Assembly (NCBI GenBank): GCA_028280845.1
Contig: JANQKZ010000001.1
Location: 1 to 64,000 of the forward strand
Source: Opitutales bacterium
GTDB lineage: Bacteria; Verrucomicrobiota; Verrucomicrobiia; Opitutales; JABSRG01
Direction of reading: 5' to 3'
DNA length: 64,000 nucleotides
Shown: positions 16,840 to 26,686 of the stretch, in pieces
Layout: the number at the start of each line of letters is the position of its first letter
Numbering within the stretch: position 1 is the first letter of the stretch
Notes under the pieces: model-generated
Told to the model about the DNA's origin: nothing
The model's input: the letters and a program-made list of their open reading frames with translations, nothing else
The model's database searches: none
Program-made: the position numbers and the translations under genes

Positions 16840-17994
16840 CTAGTCTTCAATACCAATCCAGCCTTCCGAACTGTAATCCCAGAACCATCGCGTGTTTTGG
16901 CTCTTCCCGGCATAATAATACCAGGATCCTGAATCCATCACGTAGATATATGGATACAATTCCGAGGTCGTGAAGAACCACCCGAGTTGACCAGGATCAT
17001 AAAACCAGAATGTATCTTCAGCCGGGCTGCTTACGCCGAGCCAGCCGTGTTCGGCATGCCAGACCCAGGGGTAGGACTGGTCATTGATCCAGCCAAGCCA
17101 AGGTATGTAGCGCCAGTTTGCAAACTCACGTGGATAATCCATCCAGGGGTAGCGGTTACTCACCATGGTGGGACGATAGAGTGAGGTGAGGGTAATCATT
17201 CGCTCCATCTGGCCTTCAGTGAATTCCCACATCCAGGCGTCTTCCACGTAGTTCATGTAATTGTGGACCGGATCGTGAAAGGCGTCCCCCGGGCAGGTGT
17301 CTGTCCATTCGGGGGGGCGTCCATAATTTGCCTGGTGTCGTGGGGTATCATCGATGCCGTCGTGAACTTCTCCGTCACATCGCCCGGCAAAGGTATGCAG
17401 GAGACCCAGATAATGGCCGACTTCGTGCACCAGCGTGTCACCCTCGTAGAGAGGATTGGATCCCCCGGGCAGGGTTTCATCCAGTAAAACAATGCCCTGA
17501 TAGTAATCATCTTCGGCCCCCTGTTTGGGAAAGGAAGCCCATCCTATGTATCCGAGGGGGTGGCATACGTAAATGTTGAGCACCTCCGCCACTGGAAGGT
17601 GCAGCAACTCCTTCATGGCGATTTCCTGCTCTGATCCTTGAAAAAGAAAGTCCCACTCTGGTGCTACCGTTTCGGTGATACTCTGTATGGTAAACTGGAG
17701 ATTGATTGGCTCGTAGGCCTGGTTTAGGATAGCCAATTGCTCAAAGAGCTGGGCCTCGGTCGCCGCAATGGTCCCGTCTGGCCGATTGCGGACGAGATGA
17801 AAGGCGATCGGTATTGTAACCGGTTCCATGAACCGGGTGGATGTGATACCGGCAAAAGCCTCGATGGAATCCTCCCACTCCATGGCCAAAGTAATGGTGG
17901 GGTCTCCGGTGCCGCAACGGTGAGGGAGAGCTTCCTCTGCTTGAGCGGAGACGGAACAAACCAAGAAGATGGCCAGATTCAGGATCCGGTTCAT
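16840..17994 (-). CDS. Secreted M43-type zinc metalloprotease with aromatic C-terminal domain
   Basis: 384 aa from the ATG at 17994, which gives a good signal peptide (MNRILNLAIFLVCSVSAQA); an ATG nine codons earlier is possible. The catalytic motif HEVGHYLGLLH (190-200) followed by CDGEVHDGIDDTP and the Met-turn HNYMNYV (M247) define the pappalysin/cytophagalysin (M43B) metzincin group. Conserved Cys residues around 206 and 234 fit the family's disulfide pattern. Residues 293-384 are a separate domain dominated by Trp and Tyr, with repeats such as IPWLGWINDQSYPWVWHAEH and GWFFTTSELYPYIYVMDSGS. Similar tails occur on other secreted proteins of Opitutales-type bacteria and may serve surface attachment or sorting (inference). 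Exported; substrate unknown. Confidence 0.9.
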   Translation of the reverse strand: MNRILNLAIFLVCSVSAQAEEALPHRCGTGDPTITLAMEWEDSIEAFAGITSTRFMEPVTIPIAFHLVRNRPDGTIAATEAQLFEQLAILNQAYEPINLQFTIQSITETVAPEWDFLFQGSEQEIAMKELLHLPVAEVLNIYVCHPLGYIGWASFPKQGAEDDYYQGIVLLDETLPGGSNPLYEGDTLVHEVGHYLGLLHTFAGRCDGEVHDGIDDTPRHQANYGRPPEWTDTCPGDAFHDPVHNYMNYVEDAWMWEFTEGQMERMITLTSLYRPTMVSNRYPWMDYPREFANWRYIPWLGWINDQSYPWVWHAEHGWLGVSSPAEDTFWFYDPGQLGWFFTTSELYPYIYVMDSGSWYYYAGKSQNTRWFWDYSSEGWIGIED

Positions 17995-18021
17995 TTGCAA
18001 ATTAATGGAGAAAGTGTGCAT

Positions 18022-18300
18022 GGAAGCAATCTAGCAGATATTCAGCCCAAGAGGTATTCGGAGAAGTACGGTATTCGTATGCACGGTATACGGTATAGAG
18101 TATCCGGATGTGCAGCCCGATTTAGCCGTGATCCAGCCCTACCCAGCTTTGATAATATGGTAGGGTATGACGTCCACGGCACGCCACGAATGGCTAAGCT
18201 GCAAAGTAGAGAACAAGCTACGTAGTGCGGGGAAAAATATCCGTGTCATTTTGAGTGGGGGGCGCTTCAATCGAATGAACCCCAACTCCTACCCCAATAA
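18022..18300. promoter_or_regulatory. Divergent intergenic region with TACGGTAT repeats
   Basis: Between the divergent M43 protease and sugar transporter genes are three copies of the element NACGGTAT, at 18067, 18082 and 18089, the first and third being exactly TACGGTAT. The same element lies downstream of the LuxR-type regulator. A role in transcriptional control of one or both neighbours is plausible but unproven. Confidence 0.4.
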
Positions 18301-19677
18301 ATGAAAACAACCTCGGTTACCCGGCTTGCCATCATTGCCTCACTGGGCGGTTTCCTGTTTGGATTTGATACCGCCGTTATCTCTGGAACGATCAATCTCG
18401 TCGTGAATCAATACAACCTGTCCACGGTGCTGGAGGGGTGGTATGTCAGCTCTGCGCTGGTAGGGACGATCCTGGGCGTGGCTGTGGCCGGGTGGTTGAG
18501 TGACCGGTTCGGACGCAAGGAGGTCCTGCTCCTGTCGGGAGTGTTGTTCGGGGTATCGGCCATCGGGTGTATGGTAGCATTCGGGTTTACTGATCTCGTG
18601 ATCTACCGACTGCTTGGCGGGATCGGGGTGGGAACTGCGTCGATGCTGTCTCCCTTGTATATTTCGGAAATCGCACCCGCTGCCCGGCGAGGCCGCCTGG
18701 TTGCGCTCTACCAGTTTGCCATCACCATTGGGATCCTGGTCGCTTATTTTACAAATGCGCTCTGGTTGAACCTGGCTACCGGAGAGGGGGCGGCCAATTT
18801 CCCGGGACTTGCAGGAAAGATCGTGGTGAGCGAGCCCTGGCGTATCATGTTGGGGACTGAGACGATCCCAGCCCTTGTCTTCTTCCTGCTGCTGTTCGGT
18901 GTTCCCCAGAGTCCACGGTGGCTGGTGTCGCGTGGAAGGCAGCCAGAGGCGAAAACCATTCTCATCGGTCTGGCGGGTGAATCGGAGGCGGACCGTGAGA
19001 TTGCAGACATTGAGCGGAACCTGAAGGCGGAGGCAGGAGGTTGGCGGCTCGCCTTCGCCAGTGGATTCAAGGTTGCTCTCGTCTTGGGCATCCTGCTGGC
19101 ACTGCTATCCCAATTCAGCGGGATCAACGCCATCATCTACTTCGGCCCGCGTATCATGGAACAGGCTGGGCTCAACCTGGGCGAAGCCCTGGGTGGCCAG
19201 GTGATCATCGGGGTGGTCAATGTCCTGTTCACTGTATTGGCGCTGTGGAAGATTGATACACTGGGGCGCAGGCCGCTGCTCCTGTTCGGAGTTACGGGAA
19301 TCATTATCTCTCTCGTGACGGTCGGTATCCTGTTTTACAATGACACTTCGCAGAGCTGGTTGCTCATGGTGTTCATACTTCTGTTTATCGCCTGTTTTGC
19401 CTTTTCCTATGGTCCGGTGGTTTGGGTCGTCCTGGCGGAAATTTATCCTACCCGGATACGGGGATTCGCCATGTCGATTGCTACGATCTTTGTCTGGATC
19501 GGGACGGCCTTTGTGGGGCAGATGACCCCCTGGTTACTCGAGAGTATCGAGGCGCATGGCACCTTCTGGTTCTTTGCCGGGTGCACCCTGCCGGCCTATT
19601 ATGTTGTGATAAAGGTGATGCCCGAAACCCGGGGGAAGACGCTGGAGGAGATTGAGCGATACTGGTTGGAGAAGTGA
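18301..19677 (+). CDS. MFS sugar porter (SP family)
   Basis: 458 aa, 12 membrane spans. Sugar-porter signatures are all present: GFLFGFDTAVISGTI in TM1, DRFGRKEVLLL in the loop after TM2, LGGIGVGTASMLSPLYISEIAP, the central loop PQSPRWLVSRGR, the QFSGINAIIYFGPRIM segment of TM7, and the C-terminal PETRGKTLEEIE. The family moves hexoses, pentoses or polyols, usually with protons; the QFSGIN-type TM7 motif fits a xylose, glucose or galactose type substrate. Length is normal. It stands alone, 279 bases from the divergent protease gene and convergent with the sulfatase at 20080. Confidence 0.93.
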   Translation: MKTTSVTRLAIIASLGGFLFGFDTAVISGTINLVVNQYNLSTVLEGWYVSSALVGTILGVAVAGWLSDRFGRKEVLLLSGVLFGVSAIGCMVAFGFTDLVIYRLLGGIGVGTASMLSPLYISEIAPAARRGRLVALYQFAITIGILVAYFTNALWLNLATGEGAANFPGLAGKIVVSEPWRIMLGTETIPALVFFLLLFGVPQSPRWLVSRGRQPEAKTILIGLAGESEADREIADIERNLKAEAGGWRLAFASGFKVALVLGILLALLSQFSGINAIIYFGPRIMEQAGLNLGEALGGQVIIGVVNVLFTVLALWKIDTLGRRPLLLFGVTGIIISLVTVGILFYNDTSQSWLLMVFILLFIACFAFSYGPVVWVVLAEIYPTRIRGFAMSIATIFVWIGTAFVGQMTPWLLESIEAHGTFWFFAGCTLPAYYVVIKVMPETRGKTLEEIERYWLEK

Positions 19678-20079
19678 TTTAATTTTCGTGGACGCGAGGT
19701 CGCTCCCATAGCCGTTGGGTAAGTTTTTATCTCGACGCATTGTGTCCGCCGAAGCTTTAGCGTAGGTGGAAGGTCGCTTATGCTGGTGCTCTATTCGCGA
19801 CGCAAGGTCGCTCCTACAGGAGTAGGCGGGTTCAGAGGGGAGATGGATCTGCGGCTAGCGCAGCCCCTACATGGGGGTGAGGCCGGGGGCAATAATTTGA
19901 GTGGGGTGGTTGTCGCCGGCTTTCAGGGTGTAGCTTCCCCCGGACGTTGGTATTGCCGGTTTGAAGGTCTGCCATGCGCACGCACCGGGACGGAGCGCAC
20001 ACGGTACTGCCCGAATACTGTCGGGTAAAGCGCATACCCTCCCGAGCCATGCGATCTAAATTTGGGGTCTGTTCTTCTT
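19678..20079. repeat. Intergenic region with REP-like elements
   Basis: Contains CGCGACGCAAGGTCGCTCCT within 19795-19817, which recurs exactly at 50970-50992, and a variant GACGCGAGGTCGCTCCC at 19691-19707. The two occur between convergent genes, the usual place for REP sequences. A further degenerate piece, GTGGAAGGTCGCTTATG, lies at 19765-19781. From 19830 to 20079 I see no gene. Confidence 0.7.
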
Positions 20080-21648
20080 CTATTTGAGGGCTTTGAGGTC
20101 CCGGGATGCTTTTAAGGTTTCGTCGTATCCTCTTGAGCGGTTTTTCCATTCGCTGGGATAAGTGGGGAGCGGTTCGGCCCATTCCGTAGGGATATGGCTG
20201 GCCAGTCGGGAGCGGGCCGCTTCTGCCTCCGGGGTCATCCGGTGCATGAGGTTCGTCCACTCGTGGGGATCGTCGGCCCGGTGGTAAAGCTCCTCAGTGC
20301 CATCTTCGTAACGAATATAGGACCAGATCTCATCTCGAACGGAGGCGCTGTCCACACCGCGGATGGTGATGGCGGGGTAGGGCCAGGCGCGCTGAGGATT
20401 ATCCATCAGGGGCACAAGGCTGCGTCCATCTAACTCTGGTTTTTCTGGGAGGCCACACAACTCAATCAGGGTCGGGAAGAGATCGACTAAATTGACCGGC
20501 CGTACCGTGTCCTGCCGCTCCGTCTGGCCGGGGAGGCGGATCATGAGGGGAAGCCGGGTGGACTCTACCCAAAGGGCGGCCTTGCGGTAGCGGAGTTTCT
20601 CTCCGAGGTGCCAACCGTGGTCGCCCCAGATGACGACGATGGTATTGTCGGCATATGGGCTTTGCTCAAGGGCGTTCAGAACAACGCCAACACAGGTATC
20701 AGCATAGGAAGAGGCGGCGAGATAAGCCCGGGTAGCTTCGCGGTAAAGATTCTCGGTGGTGGTCCAGAGAAAATCATTGGATGGCTCAAATTTCATTTCA
20801 CCATCCGGCGTGGTGATATCATCGAGATCGTCCAGACGGTATGGAGGTTCTTCGAGCGTTTCGAGGTCGAAGCGGTCGAAAAACTCTTGGGGAACAAACC
20901 AAGTCAGGTGGGGCTTGGAAATGCCAAGGGCCAGAAAGAAGGGCTTGTTGAAGCCATCTTGAATTTGGTCAGCGGCCCATTGGGCAGCCTGATAGTCTCG
21001 CGTCTCTGCGGTGTTTTGTTGGGTAGGCCCCCAGGCGAAGGGAGAGCCCGCACCCCGGCTGTATGGGCTGGGTTGTTCTTCCCCGTTGATGAGTTGGTCA
21101 CGCCGGGAGGTCAACCGGTTCCGAATGACGCGGTTGCTCCCGGTGCCTTCGGACCAATCTTCAAAGGCCCACTGTCCACGATCGAAACCATTTTCGGTTC
21201 CGTGGGCATGAAAGATCTTTCCCCGGGACAAGGTATGGTAGCCGTGCTTGGCGAAATACTCCGGGAGGGTGGCATGAGTTTGAACCAGGTCGGAGTACAA
21301 CATCTGGTGTGCGTTTCCGTAGGCTCCGGTCCGATTGGGCATGAATCCAGACAATAAGGCGGATCGTGAGGGGCCGCAAACCGGACCGGCGCAATGCGCA
21401 TTTTGAAACACGAAGGCTCCCTGCTCGGCAAACCGGTCCATATGAGGGGTTGTGGCCTGGGGATGTCCACCAAAGGGTCCGATCCAGTCATTCAGGTCGT
21501 CAATCGAGATGAAGAGCACATTCATGGACTCCACGGGGGGCGAGGCGACTTTAGGGACAGCGGGTTGGCCCCCGGGTTGAATGCAGGCCGAAAAGCCGGC
21601 GGAGAGGATGAGGCAAAACCAAAGACGAAGCGGGGGGCAGGAGTTCAT
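20080..21648 (-). CDS. Family S1 sulfatase lipoprotein
   Basis: 522 aa. The N-terminus is hydrophobic and ends at a plausible lipobox, SAGFSAC (Cys22), suggesting membrane anchoring. The metal-binding strand [16 protein letters not shown] and formylglycine motif C91-G-P-S-R are intact; further active-site elements are [27 protein letters not shown] and [18 protein letters not shown]. This is the iduronate-2-sulfatase-like type, the same broad group as the sulfatase at 8210 but clearly a different subfamily. It needs a formylglycine-generating enzyme encoded elsewhere. It is convergent with the sugar porter and divergent from the DUF1080 gene. Likely desulfates a polysaccharide fragment; position of the ester unknown. 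Confidence 0.92.
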   Translation of the reverse strand: MNSCPPLRLWFCLILSAGFSACIQPGGQPAVPKVASPPVESMNVLFISIDDLNDWIGPFGGHPQATTPHMDRFAEQGAFVFQNAHCAGPVCGPSRSALLSGFMPNRTGAYGNAHQMLYSDLVQTHATLPEYFAKHGYHTLSRGKIFHAHGTENGFDRGQWAFEDWSEGTGSNRVIRNRLTSRRDQLINGEEQPSPYSRGAGSPFAWGPTQQNTAETRDYQAAQWAADQIQDGFNKPFFLALGISKPHLTWFVPQEFFDRFDLETLEEPPYRLDDLDDITTPDGEMKFEPSNDFLWTTTENLYREATRAYLAASSYADTCVGVVLNALEQSPYADNTIVVIWGDHGWHLGEKLRYRKAALWVESTRLPLMIRLPGQTERQDTVRPVNLVDLFPTLIELCGLPEKPELDGRSLVPLMDNPQRAWPYPAITIRGVDSASVRDEIWSYIRYEDGTEELYHRADDPHEWTNLMHRMTPEAEAARSRLASHIPTEWAEPLPTYPSEWKNRSRGYDETLKASRDLKALK

Positions 21649-21814
21649 GAGTTGGGTGTCGATCGATACAATTAAAGCCTACCCTTATTATCAACGATGA
21701 GGCAGCAGAAGTTGCGTGACAGAACTGAAAGTTGGGCTATGAAAAGGGTTGGCCTCTCCATCCATGGTGTAAATGATGATGGTGAATGAACCCCCACTCA
21801 AAGTTATTCTTCAA

Positions 21815-22861
21815 ATGAACCGTTGGTTACCCTTGTTATCCGTGTTGTTAATTTCATCGCTTTGGGCGATTGGTGCACCTTCTGAATCCCGGCCCGATCT
21901 GTTCGGCGATTATGATGGTGGCTGGACCTCTGACGTGAGCGGAACCCTGGCCGACAAAAACCCCATGCTGCGAGGGAAGATCATTCAATACGATCCCAAC
22001 CTGTTCAGCCTCGACTTGATCCATGACTTTGACATGCGCTCCGAAAGCTGGTGGAGCGCCGAAGGCTCGATTGTAGATGGTGTGTTGCGGTTTCAGGGAG
22101 ACGGTTGGGACGTGCAGGTTCAGGACGGCGTGTTAACCGGAACGACGACCTCCATCGGTGGTGAGGGGAAACAGGTCTCTTTTCGATTGAACCGTGTCGA
22201 ACGCCTATCCCCGACCCTGGGCATGTCTCCTCCCCCAGGAGCGGTCGTCTTGTTTGACGGCAGTGGTTTCGAGCATTGGCGTCATAACAGGGGGGATGAG
22301 GTTCTCTGGAAACTCATTCCCGGGGAGATGGCGATGGAAGTCGCCCCGACTGAAGATGTCCCGGACGGCATGCGAGACCTCCAGACCAAGGACGAGTTCG
22401 GGAGTATGCGCTTGCATATCGAATTTAAAACTCCGCTCGATCTTGGCCGACGCGGGCAGGGCCGGGGCAATAGCGGCGTATTTCTCATGGGCTTTTTCGA
22501 GGTGCAGGTGCTGGACAGCTATGGATTGGTCGGTAAATGGAATGAAGCCGGGGCGCTCTATAAGGTCGCTCCTCCCATGGTCAATATGGCGGCTCCTCCC
22601 GGCCAATGGCAGACCTATGATATTGAGTTTACAGCACCGGTGCTGGACATCGGGGGTAACGTGATCAAAGAAGCCATGATCACGGTGTATCACAATGGGG
22701 TGATCATTCACCGGGACCAACCGATTCCGCACCGCACCGCGTGGAAACAGGAAGACCGCGACCCTCCCACCACTACCAGGGGGCCCATTCGGTTGCAGAA
22801 TCACTCCAATGCAGTGCAGTTCCGAAATATCTGGCTGGTGGAAACGGGCAAAGGCGGGTAG
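21815..22861 (+). CDS. DUF1080 (3-keto-disaccharide hydrolase) domain protein
   Basis: 348 aa from the ATG at 21815, which gives a signal peptide (MNRWLPLLSVLLISSLWAIG). The N-terminal part (about 30-130) is a beta-rich module with GDYDGGWTSDVSG. The C-terminal DUF1080 domain begins at GAVVLFDGSGFEHWRH and contains the family signatures RLHIEFKTP, RGQGRGNSGVFLMGFFEVQVLDSY, and FRNIWLVETG. Characterised members cleave 3-keto-glycosides produced by Gfo/Idh/MocA-type oxidases. Exported. The TIR gene follows convergently 29 bases later. The oxidoreductase partner is not adjacent here, but one is encoded at 60860. Confidence 0.88.
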   Translation: MNRWLPLLSVLLISSLWAIGAPSESRPDLFGDYDGGWTSDVSGTLADKNPMLRGKIIQYDPNLFSLDLIHDFDMRSESWWSAEGSIVDGVLRFQGDGWDVQVQDGVLTGTTTSIGGEGKQVSFRLNRVERLSPTLGMSPPPGAVVLFDGSGFEHWRHNRGDEVLWKLIPGEMAMEVAPTEDVPDGMRDLQTKDEFGSMRLHIEFKTPLDLGRRGQGRGNSGVFLMGFFEVQVLDSYGLVGKWNEAGALYKVAPPMVNMAAPPGQWQTYDIEFTAPVLDIGGNVIKEAMITVYHNGVIIHRDQPIPHRTAWKQEDRDPPTTTRGPIRLQNHSNAVQFRNIWLVETGKGG

Positions 22862-22890
22862 TGAGCCCTTGGAATTGGGTGCCGTCGGCG

Positions 22891-25077
22891 CTATTTTGGA
22901 AGCGGCAATCGGATGACCCTTGATTCTTCACCGTTTCGGTAGACGAATTGGTAGAAGAAGGCGGGGGTATCCCGGGGCAGAACAATTTGAAACAGGATGT
23001 CAAAGGTACTGCGTTCCTGCCCGGTAGCGTCGTTGAACTTCTTCCCCTGACTGTAGTCCGACAGGGTATAAGGGATGGTGAATTCGTAGGGAAGATCTCG
23101 ACCTGATGGTCCGTAGCGGATGGAGCGCACGCCGATCCACTGGTCCCCTTTGCCATACCTAACGGCAACGCCGGGTTGAATGGCGAGTCCGGGGACATTG
23201 ATCCAACCATAGGTGATGTCAGTTCCGTTCCGAACCAGTCTAGTGAACCGGCGGTTCCCTTCAATTTCTCTGAGGACACGCACGGCCTCCAGCGGATCAT
23301 TGATCATCTGAAAGGCCTTGGAGACGGAGTCGGCCAACAGGGATTCCCCCTGGTCGGCCTGCAGTTCATACCGATATTGATCGATCTTTCCATCTCGTTC
23401 GACTTCGACGAAAAACTCAGTGGCGGTCAGCGGAGCTTGGAACCTGAAAGAAAACCCGATTCCCAAGCCGTGAGTATTGAGGTTATCAGCATCAAACCCG
23501 GGATTGGGGTCGAAGCTATAAGTGACGCGCTCATTATCCTTGAACCATTCATTCAGGACGCAGGTGTAGGAGCCGTCTTCCTCCCAAAGATAGAGGCTGG
23601 GTGCGCCATCTTCGGGGTTCTGGCCAACTGACTGTAATTCAATAGGGGTGCGCGCGTCGTCGGCATTGCTGGGAGGTTTATGCCGCTCAACGAAAACTGG
23701 AGTGGTGGAACCGTCCTTCAGTTCAATCTGGACGTAAATATCTCTTTCCGGAAGGACGGGTATGGCCCGCAAATAGGTGGCATAGGCTGAGGAAATAGAA
23801 GCTGCCCTCTGGGTATGTCCTTCGAGGCCGCGGACCTGAAAAGAGCGATCCAAATTATCTTTGCTGTAGCCAATACTGACCCGTTCCACATAGGGAAAAA
23901 ACGGGCCGAGATTGATGGAAAAAGTATCATCCAACCAGGTCATGGATGATAGGTTGGATTGATTTAAACTCTGACGGATATTTGAGTATTCGGCGGTGTT
24001 AGCCTCCACCGCATAGGTGAAGGGGCCGACGGTTTTCACTCCCATAAACTCAAGTTCGAGCGTAATGGATTCCGCTTCTTTTAAGCGGTTCTGATCGAGC
24101 TTTCCGCCAAACACCTGGTTGGTTCCATCAAACTGAGTCCTCGGTTGAGCAACACCATCGATGGAAAGGTCGACCCGGGCGATTCCCTTGAGGAACCGCT
24201 GTAGCTCGTCCTCCATCTCGATTTCGACTGTAAGTCGATTTTGAATGGTGCGGTCGGGGACAATGGAAACTTGAAAGTCCTCCCGGGTTAATTGATCCAG
24301 GTTTAGCCCGGCACTGAGTTCCATCATCTGGAGGGATTGTTCGTCCGTCATCACCACCGGCGTCGGCGTGGTGGAGGAAGGGATTTCGGTGGGACGGTCG
24401 CCCTGAGATAAGGGAAGTCCTGGACCCTCGGCGGGTGAAGTCTGACTTTCCGCTCCGGGTGAAGTGGGCCGGGTCTTTGCCGGCTCACCTTCCGGAGGGA
24501 ACGGTTCCTGGTTATCCTCTCCAAAAAAAGAAATGCCGACGATGGAAAGCAGACCGATCGCGAGGACGGCTCCGGAAATGGGCAGGATGGGTGGTTTTTT
24601 GCCTTTTTTCCTTCCAGCCGGCGCTTGGGGGAAGGGCGGAGCCGTCTTCCCGGAGATCAAGGTCTGCAGTTCGTGAACCAAGTGGTCCGCATGCTCGGTT
24701 AATGATCCCGAATGCGCATCCAGCCAGTGCGTGGAGGAGACAAACAGCTCCAGCGAAGGGGAGGGCATGATGTCCTCCATCCGGACGGGGAACACGGGTT
24801 TCTTTTTACTGACGGCCCGCTCAACTTCCCGACGGACGTAAGTAGATTGGTTGGCCTCTGCGGAGAGCAGCAGGATGAGACAGCGGGAATTTTCGATGCC
24901 GAAAATGATTTCGTCTCCCCACTCACGGCCGGGACGCACGTTGCGATGATCAATCCAACACTTCAATCCCTTGGCCTCCAGGGATTGGCAGATCATGTCT
25001 GCTTTTTCGTCATCCTTGCTGGAGTGACTGATAAACGCAGAAAAACTGTAGAGCTGATCATCCTCCATAAGACTCAT
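22891..25077 (-). CDS. TIR-domain membrane protein with large extracytoplasmic region
   Basis: 728 aa from the ATG at 25077 (or 25068); the longer reading from 25239 overlaps the GH27 gene and is unlikely. Residues about 10-142 are a bacterial TIR domain: SFSAFISHSSKDDEKADMIC, LKCWIDHRNVRPGREWGDEI and CLILLLSAEANQS, then YVRREVERAV where E84 sits at the position of the catalytic Glu of NADase TIR domains. A Lys-rich stretch (157-161) and one transmembrane helix (about 164-185) follow, then a Pro/Ser/Thr linker and about 480 residues of predicted beta-rich domains that would lie outside the cytoplasm. TIR domains hydrolyse NAD+ or act as scaffolds in signalling and defence. Which applies here is unknown. 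Confidence 0.82.
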   Translation of the reverse strand: MSLMEDDQLYSFSAFISHSSKDDEKADMICQSLEAKGLKCWIDHRNVRPGREWGDEIIFGIENSRCLILLLSAEANQSTYVRREVERAVSKKKPVFPVRMEDIMPSPSLELFVSSTHWLDAHSGSLTEHADHLVHELQTLISGKTAPPFPQAPAGRKKGKKPPILPISGAVLAIGLLSIVGISFFGEDNQEPFPPEGEPAKTRPTSPGAESQTSPAEGPGLPLSQGDRPTEIPSSTTPTPVVMTDEQSLQMMELSAGLNLDQLTREDFQVSIVPDRTIQNRLTVEIEMEDELQRFLKGIARVDLSIDGVAQPRTQFDGTNQVFGGKLDQNRLKEAESITLELEFMGVKTVGPFTYAVEANTAEYSNIRQSLNQSNLSSMTWLDDTFSINLGPFFPYVERVSIGYSKDNLDRSFQVRGLEGHTQRAASISSAYATYLRAIPVLPERDIYVQIELKDGSTTPVFVERHKPPSNADDARTPIELQSVGQNPEDGAPSLYLWEEDGSYTCVLNEWFKDNERVTYSFDPNPGFDADNLNTHGLGIGFSFRFQAPLTATEFFVEVERDGKIDQYRYELQADQGESLLADSVSKAFQMINDPLEAVRVLREIEGNRRFTRLVRNGTDITYGWINVPGLAIQPGVAVRYGKGDQWIGVRSIRYGPSGRDLPYEFTIPYTLSDYSQGKKFNDATGQERSTFDILFQIVLPRDTPAFFYQFVYRNGEESRVIRLPLPK

Positions 25078-25219
25078 ACGATTAATAGAGGGGAGGTTTG
25101 CAAGAGTGACTAGAGGAAAACCGGGAAGGCCCTTTAACGCAATAAAGATTACTGTCCACAGGAGGGGTGGTTCTGGAGGACAGGGGAGTGGGCTATGGTC
25201 TGGCATAAACAGGATGGAT

Positions 25220-26554
25220 ATGAAGCCAGAAGTTCCCAATTCGATATTTAAGTTGTGGGCACCGACACCTCCGATGGGGTGGAACAGCTATAATTGCTTT
25301 GGTGCCAACGTCATTGAAGAAGAGGTCATGGCCAATGCGGAGTATCAGGCGAAGCACCTGAAGCGATATGGGTGGGATTACGTCGTGATCGACTATTGTT
25401 GGTCGTATCCCAGCCCGCCATCTACCACGACGAACAATCCTCCTCAATTCCCCAGCCCGGTTGATGGCTGCCCCTTGCCCTGGTTAGCCATGGATGATTA
25501 CGGTCGACTTCTACCCGATCCGAGACGGTTCCCGAGTTCGGCGGATGGGGATGGGTTCGGTCCGCTGGCGGAGTACGTCCACAGCCTCGGCCTGAAATTT
25601 GGTATTCATGTTATGCGGGGCATTCCGTGGCAGGCCGTATGGGCAAAATCTCCGGTTCTGGGGGTCGACGGGATTACCGCCGATATGATTTCCAGCGAGG
25701 AACGGCTGTGCACCTGGTTAAACCAGATGCGGACGGTCGAGATGAACCGGCCAGGAGCCCAGGCCTACTATGATTCTCTCGGCGCGCTCTACGCAGGCTG
25801 GGGGGTGGATTTCATCAAGATGGATGATGTCGATATGCATGAGATCTATCACGCGGAGGAAGCCGAAGCCATGCAGCGGGCCATCCAGGTATCCGAACGA
25901 CCTATCGTATTGAGTTTATCCCTTAATTTAAAACTGGAGAACCGGGACCATGTCTCTGCGATTTCGAACATGTGGCGAATATCGAAGGATTTCTGGGATG
26001 AATGGGAGCTGCTGGAGGCTCAATTTGAAAAGCTGCACAACTGGAACTCGGTCCAGTCGCCAGGGAATTATCCGGACGCGGATATGTTACAGCTGGGGTG
26101 GATTTCCAGGCGAGGCCCTCATGGACCGGAGCGTGTGAGCCGGTTTACCGAGGAGGAGCAGATGACGCATATGACGCTCTGGTGCATAGCCAAATCTCCC
26201 TTGATGATGGGAGGCGATATGCCCGACAACAGCGACTTTGTGGAGGGTCTTCTGACCAATGAGGAAGTCATTGCGGCAAACCAGTTGGGGCAAAATCCCT
26301 ATCAGCTGTACCGCGAGGGCAATCGGGTGGTATGGATGTCCGAAATGCCAGCGGGTAACGGCTATTTTGTGGCCTGTTTCAACACGGGTGAAGCTCTCGA
26401 GGAAGTGGAGGTGTCGCTGGCTGATCTGGGGATTGAAGGTGGAGCCGAGGTCCGCGACCTATGGGCCCGTAATGATCTTGGAGTCGTGAGTTCCAGTTTT
26501 TCCCCTGACATCCCGCCACATGGCGGACGCTTATATACGATTGTTCCCGGCTAG
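25220..26554 (+). CDS. GH27 alpha-galactosidase
   Basis: 444 aa from the ATG at 25220; an ATG at 25214 is equally possible, while the upstream extension overlaps the TIR gene. No signal peptide, so probably cytoplasmic. GH27 features: TPPMGWNSYNCFG at the start, HLKRYGWDYVVIDYCW, the nucleophile motif GVDFIKMDDVD (D202), and the acid/base region GNYPDADMLQLGW (D288). The mid-section IAKSPLMMGGDM and a C-terminal beta-sandwich complete the fold, about the usual length. GH27 enzymes remove terminal alpha-galactose; related members act on beta-L-arabinopyranosides. Divergent from the TIR gene. Confidence 0.92.
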   Translation: MKPEVPNSIFKLWAPTPPMGWNSYNCFGANVIEEEVMANAEYQAKHLKRYGWDYVVIDYCWSYPSPPSTTTNNPPQFPSPVDGCPLPWLAMDDYGRLLPDPRRFPSSADGDGFGPLAEYVHSLGLKFGIHVMRGIPWQAVWAKSPVLGVDGITADMISSEERLCTWLNQMRTVEMNRPGAQAYYDSLGALYAGWGVDFIKMDDVDMHEIYHAEEAEAMQRAIQVSERPIVLSLSLNLKLENRDHVSAISNMWRISKDFWDEWELLEAQFEKLHNWNSVQSPGNYPDADMLQLGWISRRGPHGPERVSRFTEEEQMTHMTLWCIAKSPLMMGGDMPDNSDFVEGLLTNEEVIAANQLGQNPYQLYREGNRVVWMSEMPAGNGYFVACFNTGEALEEVEVSLADLGIEGGAEVRDLWARNDLGVVSSSFSPDIPPHGGRLYTIVPG

Positions 26555-26686
26555 GGATTTTCTTTGAGCCCTGAACTCTGAAACCGTCTCATGGATGAGA
26601 TCATTTGGAATTTGGAGCATAGGATTTTAAATATCTTCTTCATTCCGTCATTGCGTATAGGGTGAGCCGGAATAATAGATAGGGCT

